Source of the DNA: Pyrodictiaceae archaeon
GTDB lineage: Archaea > Thermoproteota > Thermoprotei_A > Sulfolobales > Pyrodictiaceae
Length of the DNA stretch: 6,295 nt
Direction: 5' to 3'
Assembly (NCBI GenBank): GCA_027043685.1
Contig: JALUFI010000027.1
Location: 1 to 6,295 of the forward strand
Positions 4,890 through 6,295 of this stretch are shown piece after piece. The position numbers and the translations under genes were made by a program. The notes under the pieces are model-generated. The model was not told where the DNA came from, made no database searches, and saw nothing but the letters and a program-made list of their open reading frames with translations. Each line of letters starts with the position of its first letter. The first letter of the stretch is position 1.

Positions 4890-5650
4890 CGGGGTGCGAG
4901 GCCTACCAGGCGGCCTCCATTGGGCTGCTCGTGGCGCTCCCAGGGCTAGCCATGGCCATGGTCGCTGACCGTGTCCCGCCCAACCCCCTGCTGGGGTTCC
5001 GGGTCGGCTACGCCTACACCAGTAGGAGGGCCTGGGCAGCGGCTAACCGGGCCGCGGGGCTCGGGCTCGCCGCCCTGGGCCTCGCCTCTGCCCTCGTCGG
5101 GCTGGCGGGCGGCGTGGTGGCGGAGGCGTTGTTCCTCCTGGTTGCCTCCCTCCCGTTGCTCGCCGGGCTCGTGGCCTACGCTGAGCGCGTCGCTGAGAGG
5201 AGTCTCCTCTCGGAGCCCGCTCCCCCGGGGCCGCCCTCCTCGGGTATCCCGGGGCCGCGGTGCCCCGTCGCTGCCGCCGGTGTGCCCCTCGCCGCCCTCG
5301 GCCTCGGCGTGGCGGCTGCGGCCAGGCTCATCGCCGAGGGCCTGCCCTTGACCGCGCTCGTGGTTGGCTCCTCGCCCCTGGTCGCCGTCTACACAGCCTG
5401 GCTGGCCTTCACCAGCCCCGGCGCCTATTACAGGCCCTGGCTCGGCCCCAGGGGCTCCTCGCTGCTGGCGTGCCTCGTCCCCCTCTCCGCGGGCCTCGCC
5501 ACAATGGCCCCGGGGCTCGCTGTGCTGGGGCCCGGCTGGGCTGGGCTCCTGGCCGCGGCGGCTGGGCTAGCCGTCGCGCTGGCGGCCGCCACTGTGGCTG
5601 TGAGGGGGTTCAGCGGCAGCCGCGGCGCCAGGGGAGCTGCTCGGCGGTGA
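4886..5650 (+). CDS. SdpI-family multi-pass membrane protein
   Basis: 254 residues from GTG 4886 (259 from GTG 4871; TTG 4880 is also possible). GTG 4886 is preferred because it forms a GTGA overlap with the padR stop. The SdpI signature is clear near the N-terminus: DRVPPNPLLGFRVGYAYTS then RRAWAAANRAAG (residues about 28-58), matching the family pattern of PxNxxxGxR, a tyrosine or tryptophan run, then W..AN/H...G. About seven hydrophobic segments follow (roughly 8-27, 56-76, 78-98, 128-149, 153-175, 191-211, 217-240), and the tail is Arg-rich. In Bacillus, SdpI gives immunity to the SdpC toxin and also sequesters its repressor SdpR. Here a PadR gene takes the regulator's place, and no toxin gene is visible. 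Regulator plus membrane protein suggests an envelope-stress or immunity/sensor pair, but this is inference. The 3' end overlaps the convergent gene by 41 bases. Confidence 0.78.
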   Translation: MTGCEAYQAASIGLLVALPGLAMAMVADRVPPNPLLGFRVGYAYTSRRAWAAANRAAGLGLAALGLASALVGLAGGVVAEALFLLVASLPLLAGLVAYAERVAERSLLSEPAPPGPPSSGIPGPRCPVAAAGVPLAALGLGVAAAARLIAEGLPLTALVVGSSPLVAVYTAWLAFTSPGAYYRPWLGPRGSSLLACLVPLSAGLATMAPGLAVLGPGWAGLLAAAAGLAVALAAATVAVRGFSGSRGARGAARR

Positions 5651-6295
5651 CCAGGGTGGCCCAGTCGGGGAGCCTCTGCTCGCCCCGGGCCTCGGCGGCG
5701 TAGATGGCTACGTGGACCCGGTACTCGTGGAGCCTCGTGGGGAGCGCCGCGTGAAGCTTGGCGAGCGTCCTCCTGGCCACTGCCTCGGCCTCCCCGGGGC
5801 CCAGCGTGCCCCACTTCGCCTCCACGGCCAGCACCTGCCTCGACCCGTGGTCCAGGGCGACGAAGTCCACCTCCTCGCCGCGGTGGATCAGCCTCCCCGC
5901 CTCCACGGGGCGGATGCCGAGCCCCGGCGCTAGCACGGAGAGGGCGTGGAGCCGCGCCAGCTCCTCCCAGGCCTCCGCGGCCCGGAGCCCCGCGCGCCTC
6001 GCCGCCTCCTCCCTCGCGCCGGGCGCGCCCTCGCTGAGGAGGTGCCGGATGGGCTCCACGACCCGGAGCCAGGAGGCGAGGGCCTTGTCGGCGACGCGGT
6101 AGAGACGCCTCCTCCTCTGGAACAGCAGGGGCTCCGCCTCCACGAGCCCCAGGTCCGCGAGGACGTGGAGGTACCTGGTGGCGTGGCTGCTCGGCAGCCC
6201 CGCGAGCTGCGCCGCCTCCCCGGGCCTCCTCGCACAGGGCGCGGAGGAGCGCGAGGTAGGGGTGGGGGTCCCGGAACTCCTCCCTGAGGAGGAAC
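5610..6295 (-). pseudogene. Archaeal AAA ATPase (DUF234), C-terminal part, frameshifted and cut by window edge
   Basis: Two frames together make one protein tail. From the right edge to about 6223 one frame gives FLLREEFRDPHPYLALLRAL then CEEA, the segment that links the ATPase to its winged helix. From about 6230 down, the adjacent frame gives RRPGEAAQLAGLPSSHATRY, then LHVLADLGLVEAE (winged helix), then RLYRVADKALASWLRVVEPI (the ADxxLxFWxR-type DUF234 start), then WEELARLHAL, and finally a PD-(D/E)XK-like core with EEVDFVALD (D93) and VEAKW (E108, K110), numbered from GTG 6143. The stop is TGA at 5610-5612. Joining them needs one base skipped (or two bases missing) within about 6222-6240. 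GTG 6143 is inside the domain and is not a credible gene start. The N-terminal P-loop ATPase part is outside the window. It could be a decayed gene, programmed shift or sequencing error. Confidence 0.82.

Noticed and set aside
5260..5703. Arg-rich plus-strand frame overlapping the SdpI-family gene
   Set aside because: It is extremely Arg/Gly/Pro-rich, with no helices or motif, while the overlapping frame encodes clear membrane segments.
1..6295. CRISPR repeats, tRNA genes, C/D-box guide RNAs and insertion-sequence ends
   Set aside because: No regularly spaced direct repeats, cloverleaf-like arms, paired C/D boxes or terminal inverted repeats were seen in the gaps, which are all short.

Overview
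The window looks like chromosomal DNA from a GC-rich hyperthermophilic archaeon of the Thermoproteota (Crenarchaeota). The grounds are heavy AGG (Arg) and ATA (Ile) codon use, frequent GTG/TTG starts, short AT-rich TATA-like patches as the only promoter signals, and the gene content: a QueF-like archaeosine synthase, an archaeal DUF234 ATPase and a ThpR-type 2H phosphoesterase. The genus cannot be named from this sequence alone. I see no rRNA, tRNA, CRISPR array or insertion sequence.

Layout, left to right. (1) 3-1097 (+): the C-terminal three quarters of a NuoN-like proton-pumping subunit, cut by the window edge. (2) 1187-1780 (+): thpR, an RNA 2',3'-cyclic phosphodiesterase. (3) 1777-3135 (-): a TrkH-type potassium transporter. 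Its reading frame clearly continues upstream to about 3261 with the expected first membrane helices, but contains no ATG, GTG or TTG there. (4) 3492-3839 (+): queF-L, the amidinotransferase-type QueF relative that makes archaeosine in tRNA. (5) 3836-4417 (-): a two-helix membrane protein with a probable bacterial-PH-like domain. (6) 4509-4889 and 4886-5650 (+): a PadR-family regulator translationally coupled to an SdpI-family membrane protein. (7) 5610-6295 (-): the C-terminal half of an archaeal AAA ATPase (DUF234), frameshifted near 6222-6240 and running off the right edge.

The most system-like part is 3836-5650. The PH-like membrane gene and the padR-sdpI pair are divergent around a roughly 90-bp gap. 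That gap holds one TATA-like patch flanked by two GC-rich inverted repeats, both with TACCCC/GGGGT half-sites, one on each side of the patch. This suggests PadR controls both its own operon and the divergent membrane gene, an arrangement comparable in logic to the Bacillus sdpRI regulator/immunity pair. Function is inferred, not shown.

Gene packing is extreme. Three convergent pairs meet tail to tail with overlapping ends (1777-1780, 3836-3839, 5610-5650). The two divergent gaps each hold one AT patch next to a GC palindrome and share a 13-base core. There is no gene-free stretch over 300 bases apart from 3136-3491, most of which is the unannotated 5' part of trkH.
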